From Mesorhizobium_L sp035547755 (GTDB lineage Bacteria; Pseudomonadota; Alphaproteobacteria; Rhizobiales; Rhizobiaceae): DNA of 64,000 bases. Below, one piece after another: positions 38,076 to 45,672 of this stretch; the first letter of the stretch is position 1; every line of letters starts with the position of its first letter. The notes beneath the pieces were generated by a model. That model saw only the letters and a list, made by a program, of their open reading frames with translations. It was not told the DNA's origin and searched no databases. Where the stretch lies: NCBI GenBank assembly GCA_035547755.1, contig DASZUG010000055.1:1-64000 (forward strand). The letters run 5' to 3'. The translations under genes were made by a program, and so were the position numbers.

Positions 38076-39041
38076 ATGGCACAGGAGCATCACCACGGGC
38101 ATTCCGATCATGGGCATCGCCATGATCACGCCCCCGGTCATCATCACCATGATCATGCCGGCGGCCATGTCCACGGGGGTAGCGACAAGAAACGTGTCCT
38201 TATCGCCGCCTGTCTTACGGGCGCTTTCATGGTCGCCGAGGCTGTGAGCGGCCTGCTTGTCGGCTCACTCGCGCTTTTGGCGGATGCCGGCCACATGCTG
38301 ACAGATGCGGTGTCGCTCGGTTTTGCTTGGTACGCGTTCCATCTCGCCGAGCGTCCTGCGACGCCCGCCCACACCTATGGTTTCGACCGGGTGAAAACGC
38401 TTGTCGCCTATAGCAACGGACTGGCGATCTTCTTCATCGGAGCCTGGATCGTCGTCGAGGCCATCGGGCGCTTTGCGTCGCCTGAGAAGGTTCTCGGCGT
38501 GCCCATGCTGATCGTTGCAGCCGTCGGTCTTGCCGTGAATATCGGCATATTCCTCGTCCTTCATGGCGGTGATCGCGAGAATCTGAACATGCGCGGCGCC
38601 ATCATTCATGTTGCGGGCGACATGCTGGGATCGGTGGCGGCGCTTGTCGCCGCGGCGGTTATCATCATGACGGGGTGGTATCCGATCGATCCTATACTTT
38701 CGGTGGTGGTTGCGGTGGTGATTTTCGCCGCCGCCGGCCGGCTGATGCGCGATGCTGGCCGGGTATTGCTCGAAGGCGTGCCGAGGAGCCTCGACCGCGA
38801 CGAAATCGCGCGCGACCTGGCGAACAATATCCGTGGCGTAAAAGGCATCCATCACGTGCATGTCTGGTCGCTTGATGGTTCCAAGAACATGGCCACGTTG
38901 CACGCTCTCCTCGAAGATGGGGCCGATCCCTATGAAGCGACCGTCGCCATCAAGGCCCGCCTTGCACAGAGCCATAAAATCGGCCATGCCACGGTGGAAA
39001 CGGAATTCGGCCACTGCGCCGACGGCCGGGTGTTGCACTGA
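38076..39041 (+). CDS. Cation diffusion facilitator (CzcD/ZitB-like) zinc exporter
   Basis: A 321-residue inner membrane transporter that exports Zn2+, and probably Cd2+ or Co2+, in exchange for protons. It has a His-rich cytoplasmic N-terminus (about residues 4-33, about half histidine), six membrane helices, and paired metal-site motifs LLADAGHMLTDA and IIHVAGDMLGS in helices 2 and 5 (HxxxD), then a ferredoxin-like C-terminal domain. The His-HxxxD set predicts zinc preference. ATG 38076 matches the family start. No metalloregulator is adjacent. Confidence 0.92.
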   Translation: MAQEHHHGHSDHGHRHDHAPGHHHHDHAGGHVHGGSDKKRVLIAACLTGAFMVAEAVSGLLVGSLALLADAGHMLTDAVSLGFAWYAFHLAERPATPAHTYGFDRVKTLVAYSNGLAIFFIGAWIVVEAIGRFASPEKVLGVPMLIVAAVGLAVNIGIFLVLHGGDRENLNMRGAIIHVAGDMLGSVAALVAAAVIIMTGWYPIDPILSVVVAVVIFAAAGRLMRDAGRVLLEGVPRSLDRDEIARDLANNIRGVKGIHHVHVWSLDGSKNMATLHALLEDGADPYEATVAIKARLAQSHKIGHATVETEFGHCADGRVLH

Positions 39042-39057
39042 CGATCAACGACGAAAA

Positions 39058-39077
39058 GGGTCGGCGTGCGCCGGCCC
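39058..39077 (+). terminator. Short GC-rich hairpin after CDF gene
   Basis: Arms GGGTCGGC and GCCGGCCC pair over 8 bp (one G-U) around a GTGC loop, starting 16 bases after the CDF stop codon. Only a weak TATCC follows, so termination would be partial; the next gene starts 19 bp further. Confidence 0.35.
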
Positions 39078-39096
39078 TATCCTTGCAGGAGAGGGA

Positions 39097-39855
39097 ATGC
39101 CAGGACGGTTGAAGGACAGGATCGCGGTCGTGACCGCCGCGGGACAGGGTATCGGCCGCGCGATTGTGGAAGCATTCGTGCGGGAAGGGGCGACGGTTTA
39201 TGCCTCCGATGTCGACAGATCCAAGCTCGAGGGTCTGGCGCGCGCGAAAAAAGCCAAGCTCGACGTCCTCTCGACGCGAGCCGTCGAAAGCTATGCCGCC
39301 AAGATCGGCGAAATCGACATTCTGGTGAACGTCGCCGGTTTCGTCCATCATGGAACTGTGCTCGACTGCACGGAAAAGGACTGGGATTTCTCGTTCGACC
39401 TCAACGTCAAATCGATGCACCGTATGATCAGGACGTTTATGCCGGGCATGCTGGCGCGCGCTGAAGCGCGCGGCAAATCGGGATCGATCGTCAATCTGTC
39501 CTCCGGCGCATCGTCGCTCAAGGGAGCGCCGAACCGCTATGTTTATGGGGCTACCAAGGCGGCGGTGATTGGACTGACGAAGGCCGTCGCGGCCGATTTC
39601 GTGGGCAAGGGTATACGCTGCAACGCCATCTGTCCCGGTACGATCCGCTCCCCGTCATGGGAAGAACGCGTCGAGGACCTCGGTAAAACAATCGGCGGCA
39701 AGGACAAGGCGCTCGACATGTTCGTCCAGCGCCAGCCGATGGGGCGTGTCGGCGAGCCGGAAGAAGTGGCGGCGCTGGCGCTTTATCTCGCGTCGGACGA
39801 AAGCTCCTTCACGACCGGCGCCGCCATCCCGGTGGATGGCGGGTGGCTGATTTGA
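39097..39855 (+). CDS. SDR family oxidoreductase (DHRS6/KDF dehydrogenase-like)
   Basis: A 252-residue classical short-chain dehydrogenase with TAAGQGIGRAI cofactor motif, Asp after the second strand (YASDVDRSKLEGL) indicating NAD preference, catalytic Ser in NLSSGASS and Tyr/Lys in NRYVYGATKAAV, and the C-terminal PVDGGWLI ending. The short second region and PGTIRSPSWEERVE segment resemble DHRS6-like hydroxybutyrate and 2-keto-3-deoxy-fuconate dehydrogenases. ATG 39097 follows CAGGAGAGGGA. A small membrane-protein gene overlaps its end. Confidence 0.9.
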   Translation: MPGRLKDRIAVVTAAGQGIGRAIVEAFVREGATVYASDVDRSKLEGLARAKKAKLDVLSTRAVESYAAKIGEIDILVNVAGFVHHGTVLDCTEKDWDFSFDLNVKSMHRMIRTFMPGMLARAEARGKSGSIVNLSSGASSLKGAPNRYVYGATKAAVIGLTKAVAADFVGKGIRCNAICPGTIRSPSWEERVEDLGKTIGGKDKALDMFVQRQPMGRVGEPEEVAALALYLASDESSFTTGAAIPVDGGWLI

Positions 39856-40058
39856 CCGAGGAGAATCGCAAATCGGCCATTGCCGCGGCGATCATCCTTT
39901 TCGGGTTCGGCGTGGCATGGATTTTCATGCCGCGCATCATGCTCGCGGTCGGCAGCGTCTCGACCATCGCCGCCGGCATACTGGCGATCGCCTTCGTCGG
40001 CGCCTTCTTCCTGATATTCTGGCTGCGCAGCAGGAGTCAGAACAAGAAGCGGCACTGA
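39843..40058 (+). CDS. Small two-helix membrane protein
   Basis: A 71-residue protein with two predicted transmembrane helices (SAIAAAIILFGFGVAWIFMP and VSTIAAGILAIAFVGAFFLIFW) and a basic C-terminus (RSRSQNKKRH). It starts at GTG 39843 or TTG 39852, overlapping the SDR stop codon at 39853-39855, hence translationally coupled to it. Small proteins like this are common in rhizobia but I know no function. The reverse strand here is only the tail of a convergent sensor kinase gene further on. Confidence 0.65.
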   Translation: MADLTEENRKSAIAAAIILFGFGVAWIFMPRIMLAVGSVSTIAAGILAIAFVGAFFLIFWLRSRSQNKKRH

Positions 40059-40099
40059 TAAGGCGCAAGTCAGGGCATAATGCGATCAAACGGCAGCGT

Positions 40100-41554
40100 T
40101 CACGCATCCTTGGCGAGGAGCGCTTCCGGCTTGACGGGCTCGAGCGTTTCGGCGCGAGGCAGCCGCAGTTCGGTGATCAGCCCGCCGCCCGGCCTGTTCG
40201 CAAGCCTGATATCGCCGCCAAAACTTCGCGCTATGGTGCGGGCGATAGTGAGGCCGAGACCAAAGCCGCCGGTTTCCCGGCTGCGTGATTCCTCCACCCT
40301 GGTAAAGGGCCGAAAAACGGCATCCAGCTTGGCCTGCGGGATACCGGGTCCTTCGTCGCGGATGGTGAGCACGATGTCTCCCTCATCACGTGCAAGGCTC
40401 ACATGGGCTTTGCCGCCATATGTCACAGCATTGTCGACCAGATTGGTGATGCAGCGCCGAAGCGCGATCGGCCGCCCGACGCAGACGAGGCCGCGCGAGG
40501 GGATGGTCTCTCCGTCGAAGGACACCTCCTTATAGGCATCCACGATCGAATCGACCAGGGATCGCATATCGATGCGCTCGTCGGCCTCGTCCCTTACTTC
40601 GAAAGTGGCGAAATCCACCACCGAGCGCGAGATTGCCTCTATGTCCGAGAGATCATGGAGTAGGGAGGATTTGAGCTTCTTGTTGGTCAGGAGTTCCAGC
40701 CGCAATTTCATGCGGGTCAGCGGCGTGCGCAGGTCATGCGCAAGCGCTGCAGCCAGTTGTTCGCGATCCTCGACATAGTCGCGCAGCCGCGCCTGCATCG
40801 CGTTGACCACCCGTGCGGCGGATTTGTATTGCGGGCTGCCGCTCTCGGGCAGCGGAGGGCTTTTCAGATCCTCGCCCAGCCTTTTCACCGCGCTTTCGAG
40901 CAGGCGGTAGGGCGCCGTCAGCCCGCGAAGCGCCCAGATTGAAAGGACGACGACAAAAGCGGCGACCAATACCAGAAGCGCCAGCGTCCTTCCCGTCAGG
41001 AGTGGGCTGACCGGCGTCAGCGGCATGACGAAATTCAGCCATTGCCCGTCCTTGAATTCGATGGACGCCAGAAGCCGAGCGCTTTGGGAAATGCTGGCGG
41101 CAAGGCGCAGGAACTCATGCTCGATCTGTCCGACATCCGGATCGGGGGTGAAGGCCGGCGGCTCCGTCGAAGATGCGTCGGCGGATTCCCGCCTGATCCT
41201 CGCTTCGACGACCCCGAACTTCGTCAAACGGGCGACGATATCGTCTTCCAGTTCGGCGAGATCGTCGTCGGAGGGGATCGCCGTGCTGATCGCGGGCGTA
41301 TCGGTAATCGTCACCACGAAGGCAGAATTCGTCAGCCGGGCGGCAAGCTGTTTGCGTTCCGCCGGGCTGAGGGAATTGAGAAGCTTCACCAGCGAGAACG
41401 CCCGGTCGCTAAGGCGGAAGAGTTCAAGCAAATTGTTGGAGGCGGCTCTTTCCCTGTTGACGATGGAAAGCGTTGTCACCTGCGTGATCGCCAGTCCCGC
41501 GATGAGGATCAGCAGGAACCATGCGGGCAGGGTCTGGGGCAGGAACCGCCTCAT
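40100..41554 (-). CDS. Sensor histidine kinase (EnvZ-like)
   Basis: A 484-residue inner membrane kinase: transmembrane helix 1 (about 12-30), a periplasmic region of about 150 residues, transmembrane helix 2 (about 188-210), HAMP, HisKA with H-box ALAHDLRTPLTRMKL, and HATPase with N (NLVDNAVTYGG), G1 (RDEGPGIP) and G2 (GGFGLGLTIARTI) boxes. All catalytic motifs are intact. It overlaps the upstream response regulator gene by four bases (ATGA), so they form an operon. The signal is unknown; the HPt-free, EnvZ-type layout is ordinary. Confidence 0.93.
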   Translation of the reverse strand: MRRFLPQTLPAWFLLILIAGLAITQVTTLSIVNRERAASNNLLELFRLSDRAFSLVKLLNSLSPAERKQLAARLTNSAFVVTITDTPAISTAIPSDDDLAELEDDIVARLTKFGVVEARIRRESADASSTEPPAFTPDPDVGQIEHEFLRLAASISQSARLLASIEFKDGQWLNFVMPLTPVSPLLTGRTLALLVLVAAFVVVLSIWALRGLTAPYRLLESAVKRLGEDLKSPPLPESGSPQYKSAARVVNAMQARLRDYVEDREQLAAALAHDLRTPLTRMKLRLELLTNKKLKSSLLHDLSDIEAISRSVVDFATFEVRDEADERIDMRSLVDSIVDAYKEVSFDGETIPSRGLVCVGRPIALRRCITNLVDNAVTYGGKAHVSLARDEGDIVLTIRDEGPGIPQAKLDAVFRPFTRVEESRSRETGGFGLGLTIARTIARSFGGDIRLANRPGGGLITELRLPRAETLEPVKPEALLAKDA

Positions 41555-42267
41555 TCGATCGCTATTTCCGGCACGAACTGGTAGCCGCCGCCGCGCACCG
41601 TCAGGATCAGCTTGGGCGAACGGGGATCATCTTCCATCTTGCGGCGCAACCGGCTGACGAGAATGTCCACGCTGCGGTCATAGCCATATTCGTTGTCGTT
41701 GCCCGCCAGTTCCATCAACTGGTCGCGGGAAAGCACGCGTTGGGAACTCTTGACGAGCGCCTGCAGCAGATTGAACTCGGCGGTGGTCAGTTCCACGCGA
41801 ACGTCGCCAGGCGCGATCAGCCGTCGGCGCGCGCAGTCGAGCGTCCAGCCGGCGAATTTGTAGATCTGCGGCTCCTGGCGCTGGGAAGGCCCCGCCATTG
41901 CAGGCCGACGGAGGACGGCGCGCACCCGCGCGAGAAGTTCGCGGGGATCGAAGGGCTTGGGCACATAGTCATCGGCCCCCATTTCCAGGCCCACCACCCG
42001 GTCAACCGTCTCCGTCACGGCCGTCAGCATGATGATGGGGACGCGCGACCATGCGCGGATTTCACGGCAGATATCGAGGCCGCTTTTGCCTGGCAGCATG
42101 ACGTCGAGGATAAGCAGATCGACAGCAGCGTGCCGCATCGATGCCTGCATTTCCTCGGCATCGCCGGCAACGCTGACGCGCAGGCCATGCTTCAGGAAAA
42201 ACTCCTGCAGCAAGTCACGTATTTCCCTGTCGTCGTCAACGATCAGAATATGCGCGTCGGTCTTCAC
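41551..42267 (-). CDS. OmpR/PhoB-family response regulator
   Basis: Receiver domain (ILIVDDDREIRDLL, phosphoacceptor Asp in LLILDVMLPG, Lys in VPKPFDPREL) followed by a winged-helix DNA-binding domain (TTAEFNLLQALVKSSQRVLSRDQL ... VDILVSRLRRKMEDDP). I take the GTG at 42267 (VKTDAHILIVDDD, 238 residues) because AGGGA lies upstream at normal spacing and the receiver fold starts there; an ATG at 42342 gives a 25-residue extension without a ribosome site. Operon with the downstream kinase. The genes at 42.5-43.5 kb are divergent and could be targets. Confidence 0.93.
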   Translation of the reverse strand: MKTDAHILIVDDDREIRDLLQEFFLKHGLRVSVAGDAEEMQASMRHAAVDLLILDVMLPGKSGLDICREIRAWSRVPIIMLTAVTETVDRVVGLEMGADDYVPKPFDPRELLARVRAVLRRPAMAGPSQRQEPQIYKFAGWTLDCARRRLIAPGDVRVELTTAEFNLLQALVKSSQRVLSRDQLMELAGNDNEYGYDRSVDILVSRLRRKMEDDPRSPKLILTVRGGGYQFVPEIAIE

Positions 42268-42533
42268 GCCGGTTTCCCTCACGATATACGAGGCCCGTTG
42301 CACCCACGGCAGTCGGCCGTAACCGCCAAGGGGCTTGAACATTGCTCATGGCGAATCTGCGGCAGGTCAAGCAGAAACACAGATGCAACAAAATTCAACA
42401 AGCCAGAAAAATCCTCGACACGAATCGCTGCGATAAAAGGCGCGGTCGGAGGGCCGTTTCGGACTTTTCCGCCATTTATCGCATGTTCAACACGTGGGCC
42501 CGGGTTTTACCCGCCCTACAAAAGGAAATGTCC

Positions 42534-42752
42534 ATGAAGAAGACCCTTTTCTCCGCGCTCGGCCTCGCCGTCGCCCTCGCCTTCTCCGCTCCGATGATCG
42601 GCAGCGCCGACGCCGCGACCGTCACGACCAAGACCGTCGTGAAGCATCCGGCTCACCATCATCATCATCATGTTCGTCATCATCATGTCCGTCATCATCA
42701 CCATCATCATGCGAAGCATGTCGTGGTGAAGAAGGTCGTGAAGAAGGGCTGA
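42534..42752 (+). CDS. Small secreted histidine-rich protein
   Basis: A 72-residue protein from ATG 42534, placed after AAGGA; the in-frame ATG at 42528 is too close to that site. A clear signal peptide (MKKTLFSALGLAVALAFSAPMIGSADAA) precedes a mature chain of about 44 residues with about 20 histidines in runs separated by Val-Arg, and a basic end KHVVVKKVVKKG. It would bind Zn, Ni or Cu in the periplasm. Its leader is nearly identical, also in DNA, to that of the Lys-rich protein at 43296. It is divergent from the two-component system. Function unknown. Confidence 0.8.
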   Translation: MKKTLFSALGLAVALAFSAPMIGSADAATVTTKTVVKHPAHHHHHHVRHHHVRHHHHHHAKHVVVKKVVKKG

Positions 42753-42757
42753 TTTCC

Positions 42758-42820
42758 GGCCGCTCCGGGAAGCATGTCAGTGAAGGCCGTTTCGTCTGCG
42801 AAAGCAACGGAGCGGCCTTT
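42758..42820 (+). terminator. Long inverted repeat, likely terminator of the His-rich gene
   Basis: Perfect 10-bp arms GGCCGCTCCG (42758-42767) and CGGAGCGGCC (42808-42817) enclose a 40-base insert with its own small stem (TTCG/CGAA), and TTTCC follows. It begins 6 bases after the stop codon of the His-rich gene. Confidence 0.6.
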
Positions 42821-42948
42821 CCATGCCGGGCATCCGCCCGTCTCGCCGATGCTACATTCCGGAAACAAAATTAAGCAGTTCAGAAAAACGCGCGCAAAAC
42901 AGATTGCCCATAGTGGCATGTACGGTGTCAGGCGTCCGAAAGACTGAA

Positions 42949-43245
42949 ATGCGTGAACTCATAATTGTCATCGCCGCCTTGCTTTGCGCCAGCGTTTCGA
43001 CCGCAAGTCCGGTCACACCGCGGCCGACCAAAAGAGTGATGATCACGCGCATCCAGCGCTGTGAGGACATGCAACGTCAATTCAATCACGCAATCTCGCA
43101 ACACGCCAAGGCCAAGCGAGCCGCCGAGGCGAGAGCACTTCAGAAAAAAGCCCAGAGATACTGTGCCGGCAAAAGGCAGGCGCAGGGTATCCGGGCCTAT
43201 GCGGAAGCACTGAAGCTGCTTGGGGTGCAGCCGATCGACCGATGA
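42949..43245 (+). CDS. Small secreted protein of unknown function
   Basis: A 98-residue protein starting at ATG 42949. The signal peptide (MRELIIVIAALLCASVSTAS) is followed by a helical mature part with two cysteines (RIQRCEDMQRQFNHAI and AQRYCAGKRQAQG) that could form a disulfide, and the end AYAEALKLLGVQPID. The pattern recalls a short conserved rhizobial secreted family with helix-hairpin repeats, without known role. The upstream in-frame region to 42823 has no ribosome site. It lies between the His-rich and Lys-rich genes on the same strand. Confidence 0.62.
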   Translation: MRELIIVIAALLCASVSTASPVTPRPTKRVMITRIQRCEDMQRQFNHAISQHAKAKRAAEARALQKKAQRYCAGKRQAQGIRAYAEALKLLGVQPIDR

Positions 43246-43295
43246 GCGGAAGCATCTTTTCCTGGCTCGCAAACTCAATGAAGGAAACCCACATC

Positions 43296-43520
43296 ATGAA
43301 AAAGACCCTCCTTTCCGCGCTCGGCCTCGCCGTCGCCCTCGCTTTCTCGGTTCCGATGATCGCCCCGGCCAATGCGGCCGCTGCTGCTACGGCGACCACG
43401 ACCGCCAAGAAGCCGATGGCCAAGAAGGCCACCCACAAGAAGGTCGTGCACAAGAAGGCGACCCACAAGAAAGCCGCCCACAAGAAAATGGCGAAAAAGC
43501 CGGCCGCCAAGAAGAGCTGA
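43296..43520 (+). CDS. Small secreted lysine-rich protein
   Basis: A 74-residue protein with AAGGA 10 bases before ATG 43296. The signal peptide MKKTLLSALGLAVALAFSVPMIAPANA is a near copy of the leader at 42534. The mature part is Ala/Thr/Lys only, with repeated KKATHKK-type units (ATHKKVVHKKATHKKAAHKK), resembling histone H1 tails. A strong basic character suggests binding of nucleic acid, LPS or peptidoglycan; this is inferred. A strong terminator follows at 43576. Confidence 0.78.
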   Translation: MKKTLLSALGLAVALAFSVPMIAPANAAAAATATTTAKKPMAKKATHKKVVHKKATHKKAAHKKMAKKPAAKKS

Positions 43521-43575
43521 GCCGCGCGGACGAATTCGCGGTTAGTGCGCCACAGAGCGCATTTCTAGGCCGACT

Positions 43576-43621
43576 CAAGACCGTTCCAAGCCGCCAAGGC
43601 GGCGAGGGCGGTCTTTTTTTT
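43576..43621 (+). terminator. Rho-independent terminator after the Lys-rich gene
   Basis: Outer arms CAAGACCG (43576-43583) and CGGTCTT (43609-43615) plus an inner stem GCCGCC-aa-GGCGGC, followed by a tract of eight T. A strong terminator that isolates the small secreted genes from the GntR operon. Confidence 0.88.
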
Positions 43622-43690
43622 GTTCGGACTGCGAGGCAATGACAGGATCGTTGGTTCTCCGGGTCGATCCTGACCGCAGATCACCCGCCC

Positions 43691-43720
43691 TTGACAGATG
43701 GAGCCGAACACCACTCAATA
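43691..43720 (+). promoter_or_regulatory. Promoter candidate for the GntR-ABC operon
   Basis: A consensus -35 TTGACA (43691-43696) with a weak -10 (CTCAAT at 43714-43719, spacing 17). Just downstream TGGCC (43723-43727) and GGCCA (43737-43741) form an inverted repeat where a GntR protein could bind. This places transcription start near 43726, before the GTG 43756 chosen for the GntR gene but after the upstream in-frame ATG 43639. Confidence 0.45.
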
Positions 43721-43755
43721 CTTGGCCTACCGGCCGGGCCACTAGGACAGTAGAC

Positions 43756-44547
43756 GTGAGGGGCGAGCGAAATCTCAACATATTGGCGCAGGTGCCGGAT
43801 CTGCGTCACGGTGTCGAGCGGCGTTCAGTAAAGGATATCGTATGCGAAAAGCTTGCGCTCCTTATCGGTACAGGCGTGCTGCAGATCGGTGATCAACTCC
43901 CGGGTGAACGCGAGCTTGCTTCAGCGTTCGGAGTGAGCCGCGAAACCGTGCGCGGCGCTGTGCAGGTTCTCGCCTTGCGCGGAATCATCGACGTTTCCCA
44001 CGGCGCCAGGTCGCGCATCGTCAGCACCGAGGTCGGATCGTTGCAAGCGGGCATCATGCCCCTGCACGACATTGATCACTATGGGATAGAGGACGTCCAC
44101 GCCGCCAGGCTTCTGATCGAAGGCCAGGTGGTGGCGGACGCGGCGGAAAACATAGATGACGCGACCCTTGCCGCGCTTGACCGGTCTTTGATCGAACAGG
44201 AAAGGGCCAAGCACGACCCTCTGCGCTTCCTGATCTTCGACCGCGAGTTCCATAGCGCGATCTATCATGCGGCATGCAACCAGCTGCTCGCGGATCTGGT
44301 GACCGATCTCTATGCCTATATGATGGAACACCGCCGCTCGGCCATGTCGCGTCCCGGCGCGATCGAGGCGAGCCGCGCCGATCATCATGCGATTGTCAAA
44401 GCTCTACGGGCCAGAGACAGGGATGCGACGATAGCGGCATTTGGCCGTCACCTCGAGCGCATATATCGTTCGACGAAAACCGTTCTGACAGATAGGAAGG
44501 GTGGCCGCCTGCCTGAGGCGAAGGCTGCAAATTCGAAGGGAGGTTGA
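43756..44547 (+). CDS. GntR family regulator (FadR subfamily)
   Basis: About 263 residues from GTG 43756, which is chosen because a consensus -35 box lies at 43691 inside the in-frame extension that begins at ATG 43639; no FadR-type protein needs that extension. The winged helix is DIVCEKLALLIGTGVLQIGDQLPGERELASAFGVSRETVRGAVQVLALRGIIDV, the rest is an FCD ligand domain with HH-type metal residues (FDREFHSAIYHAA, RADHHAIVKALRARD). It ends directly (TGA ATG) before the ABC ATPase gene and so is the first gene of the transport operon, probably its local repressor. Confidence 0.9.
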   Translation: MRGERNLNILAQVPDLRHGVERRSVKDIVCEKLALLIGTGVLQIGDQLPGERELASAFGVSRETVRGAVQVLALRGIIDVSHGARSRIVSTEVGSLQAGIMPLHDIDHYGIEDVHAARLLIEGQVVADAAENIDDATLAALDRSLIEQERAKHDPLRFLIFDREFHSAIYHAACNQLLADLVTDLYAYMMEHRRSAMSRPGAIEASRADHHAIVKALRARDRDATIAAFGRHLERIYRSTKTVLTDRKGGRLPEAKAANSKGG

Positions 44548-45615
44548 ATGGCATCGGTCACAATTCGCGACGTCCGCAAGGCTTTTGGCGCGACGGAGGT
44601 GCTGCACGGGGTTTCCGTGTCGATCGACGATGGTGAGTTCGTCATTCTCGTCGGCCCGTCGGGCTGTGGCAAGTCCACGCTTTTGCGAATGGTGGCTGGC
44701 CTCGAACGGATCACTTCGGGCGATATCGCGATCGACGACCTCATCGTCAACGACGTGCCGCCGAAGGAACGCGACATCGCGATGGTGTTCCAGAACTACG
44801 CCCTCTACCCGCATATGACGGTGGCGCAGAATATGGGCTTCTCGCTCATGCTGCAAAAAGCGTCCAAGGCGAAGATCGACGAACGGGTGAAGACGGCGGC
44901 GGGAATTCTCGGTCTCGAACCGCTGCTTGACCGCTATCCGCGCCAGCTTTCCGGCGGGCAGCGCCAGCGCGTCGCCATGGGCCGCGCTATCGTGCGCGAT
45001 CCGAGAGTCTTTCTCTTTGACGAGCCGCTTTCCAATCTGGACGCCAAATTGCGGGTGGCGATGCGCGCCGAAATCAAGGAATTGCACCATCGGCTTTCCA
45101 CAACCACCATTTATGTCACCCATGATCAGGTCGAGGCGATGACGATGGCCGACAAGATCGTCGTGATGCATGACGGTATCGTCGAGCAGATCGGCGCGCC
45201 GCTCGACCTCTACGACAATCCGGCCAACCTCTTTGTCGCCAGTTTCATTGGCTCGCCGGCGATGAATCTCATCAGCGGAAAAATCGTTGCCAATGGTTCG
45301 GCCACCTTCGAAACGGCAAGCGGCGAGAAACTGCCGCTCGGGAACGCGCCGGCCGCGAGCGACGGCAAGCCCGTCGTCTATGGATTCCGACCGGAACATC
45401 TTCGTCTCGATGATCAGGGATTTGCCGCGAAAATCGCGGTGGTCGAGCCGATGGGATCGGAAACCCATGTGATCGCGCGTCTGGGCGATGGCCAGGAAAT
45501 CGTGGCGGCGCTGCGCGACAGGCGGAAATTCGAGCCGGGCGAGACGATCAGGCTCCTGCCGGAGCCCGATCTCGTCCATTTCTTCGACGAGGGCAGCCAG
45601 AAGCGCCTTCAATGA
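44548..45615 (+). CDS. ABC transporter ATP-binding protein (UgpC/MalK-like)
   Basis: A 355-residue ATPase of CUT1-type sugar importers. Walker A GPSGCGKST is at 36-44, then the Q-loop (MVFQNYALYPHMTV), signature LSGGQRQRVAMGRA, Walker B VFLFDEPLSNLD and switch His (YVTHDQVEAMT); the C-terminal third is the TOBE regulatory domain. It powers the two permeases encoded downstream. Zero spacing from the GntR gene shows cotranscription. The UgpC/MsmK type may serve several transporters, but context ties it to this one. Confidence 0.93.
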   Translation: MASVTIRDVRKAFGATEVLHGVSVSIDDGEFVILVGPSGCGKSTLLRMVAGLERITSGDIAIDDLIVNDVPPKERDIAMVFQNYALYPHMTVAQNMGFSLMLQKASKAKIDERVKTAAGILGLEPLLDRYPRQLSGGQRQRVAMGRAIVRDPRVFLFDEPLSNLDAKLRVAMRAEIKELHHRLSTTTIYVTHDQVEAMTMADKIVVMHDGIVEQIGAPLDLYDNPANLFVASFIGSPAMNLISGKIVANGSATFETASGEKLPLGNAPAASDGKPVVYGFRPEHLRLDDQGFAAKIAVVEPMGSETHVIARLGDGQEIVAALRDRRKFEPGETIRLLPEPDLVHFFDEGSQKRLQ

Positions 45616-45672
45616 ATGCGGGCGGGCGGATAAAGGCCCGACTGACGATTGCTCACGCAAAGGGAGAGAGAA

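Noticed and set aside
42516..42719. Methionine-rich open frame opposite the His-rich gene
   Set aside because: The Met-Met-Met runs are merely the complement of CAT histidine codons.
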